From: Coraliomargarita sinensis
Lineage (GTDB): Bacteria; Verrucomicrobiota; Verrucomicrobiia; Opitutales; Coraliomargaritaceae
Length of the DNA: 64,000 bases
Assembly (NCBI RefSeq): GCF_003185655.1
Contig: NZ_QHJQ01000002.1
Span: 430,651-494,650, forward strand
Reading direction: 5' to 3'
Part shown: piece by piece, positions 63,822 to 64,000 of the stretch
Position numbering within the stretch: the stretch's first letter is position 1
Layout of the letters: every line of letters begins with the position of its first letter
Program-made: the position numbers and the translations under genes
The notes under the pieces: generated by a model
The model's input: the letters and a program-made list of their open reading frames with translations, nothing else
What the model was told of the DNA's origin: nothing
The model's database searches: none

Positions 63822-64000
63822 TTAAAGCGCGTCCAGCGGGCTCAGCGTCTGATCCTTTTCGTCCTCCATCACATGCAGGTAGATCATGGTCGTCTCGACG
63901 CAGGTATGCCCCAGAAGCTCCTGGACCGTGCGGATGTTGCTTCCGTTCTCCAGCAGGTGGGTGGCGTAGCTGTGCCTCAAGACGTGCGAGTTCGAACGTT
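63822..64000 (-). CDS. Integron-type tyrosine recombinase, C-terminal end
   Basis: Only the last 58 residues are in the window; the gene runs off the right edge. [20 protein letters not shown] and [20 protein letters not shown] give the H-x-x-R, the second His and the nucleophile Tyr of tyrosine recombinases. The ETTMIYLHV run is closest to integron integrases (IntI: STTMIYTHV) as I remember them, rather than XerC/XerD. The N-terminal part, the IntI-specific insertion and any attI site would lie outside the window. It converges on ftsZ. Confidence 0.85.
   Translation of the reverse strand, partial: RSNSHVLRHSYATHLLENGSNIRTVQELLGHTCVETTMIYLHVMEDEKDQTLSPLDAL

Overview
The window reads as chromosomal DNA of a Verrucomicrobiota member, most likely Opitutae/Puniceicoccales (Coraliomargarita-like). 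This is inferred from gene content, not from a database search. The supporting features are a division and cell-wall (dcw) cluster with a MurC-MurB fusion and a LysM lipoprotein inside it, a type II glutamine synthetase, a DUF6288/PDZ/HEAT protein, a ThuA-like protein beside a Tat-exported Gfo/Idh/MocA oxidoreductase, a GQSN-type carbohydrate esterase, and weak Shine-Dalgarno use with many ATGA or overlapping gene junctions. No rRNA, tRNA, CRISPR array or insertion sequence was recognised.

Layout. 0-5.3 kb (minus strand): the N-terminal half of a large protein that fits diphosphate-type PEP carboxykinase, a P-loop-less CobW-like protein overlapping aroC, a NarL-type response regulator and an exported S26B-like protein. 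5.5-8.3 kb (plus): a lipoprotein paralogue of that S26B-like protein, a SafE/TauE-like membrane protein and an HtrA protease. 8.3-9.1 kb: a gene-free, hairpin-rich segment starting with copy A of a dispersed repeat. 9.1-14.0 kb: exported proteins of the DUF6288, ThuA and Gfo/Idh/MocA families. 14.0-17.2 kb (minus): ribH, nusB, ftsY and aroB. 17.3-22.5 kb: tgt, an SGNH hydrolase, a membrane protein and a CE6-like esterase. 22.5-26.9 kb: repeat copy B, ffh, an acidic protein, pyrD and a small unknown. 26.9-31.9 kb: a flavin reductase, an amidohydrolase, an Fpg/Nei glycosylase, glnII, and a minimal kinase-like protein overlapping a PP2C phosphatase. 32.1-36.5 kb: repeat copy C, then a Mn/Zn-type ABC transporter whose first permease carries a fused DtxR/MntR-like domain. 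36.5-43.9 kb: rho, an SRPBCC protein, a desaturase-DUF1295-CFA-synthase-like lipid operon, an LpxH-like phosphoesterase, a DUF971 protein and metF.

44.1-63.7 kb is one long plus-strand dcw cluster: mraZ, small ORF, rsmH, ftsL-like, (possible small ORF), ftsI, murE, murF, mraY, murD, LysM lipoprotein, ftsW, murG, murC-murB, ddl, ftsQ, ftsA, ftsZ. It covers the cytoplasmic and lipid-linked steps of DAP-type peptidoglycan synthesis from UDP-MurNAc formation (MurB) onward, plus the core septal machinery. Repeated TGGGN-like boxes at 10-bp spacing precede mraZ and look like an MraZ operator. The window ends in the C-terminus of an integron-type tyrosine recombinase facing ftsZ.

The most unusual items are the dispersed structured repeat, the permease-DtxR fusion together with a 20-bp palindrome at the binding-protein start codon, the kinase-like/PP2C pair, the divergent pair of exported S26B-like proteins, the loss of half the zinc cysteines in both Tgt and Fpg, and a hairpin with an embedded Shine-Dalgarno and small ORF ahead of ftsI.
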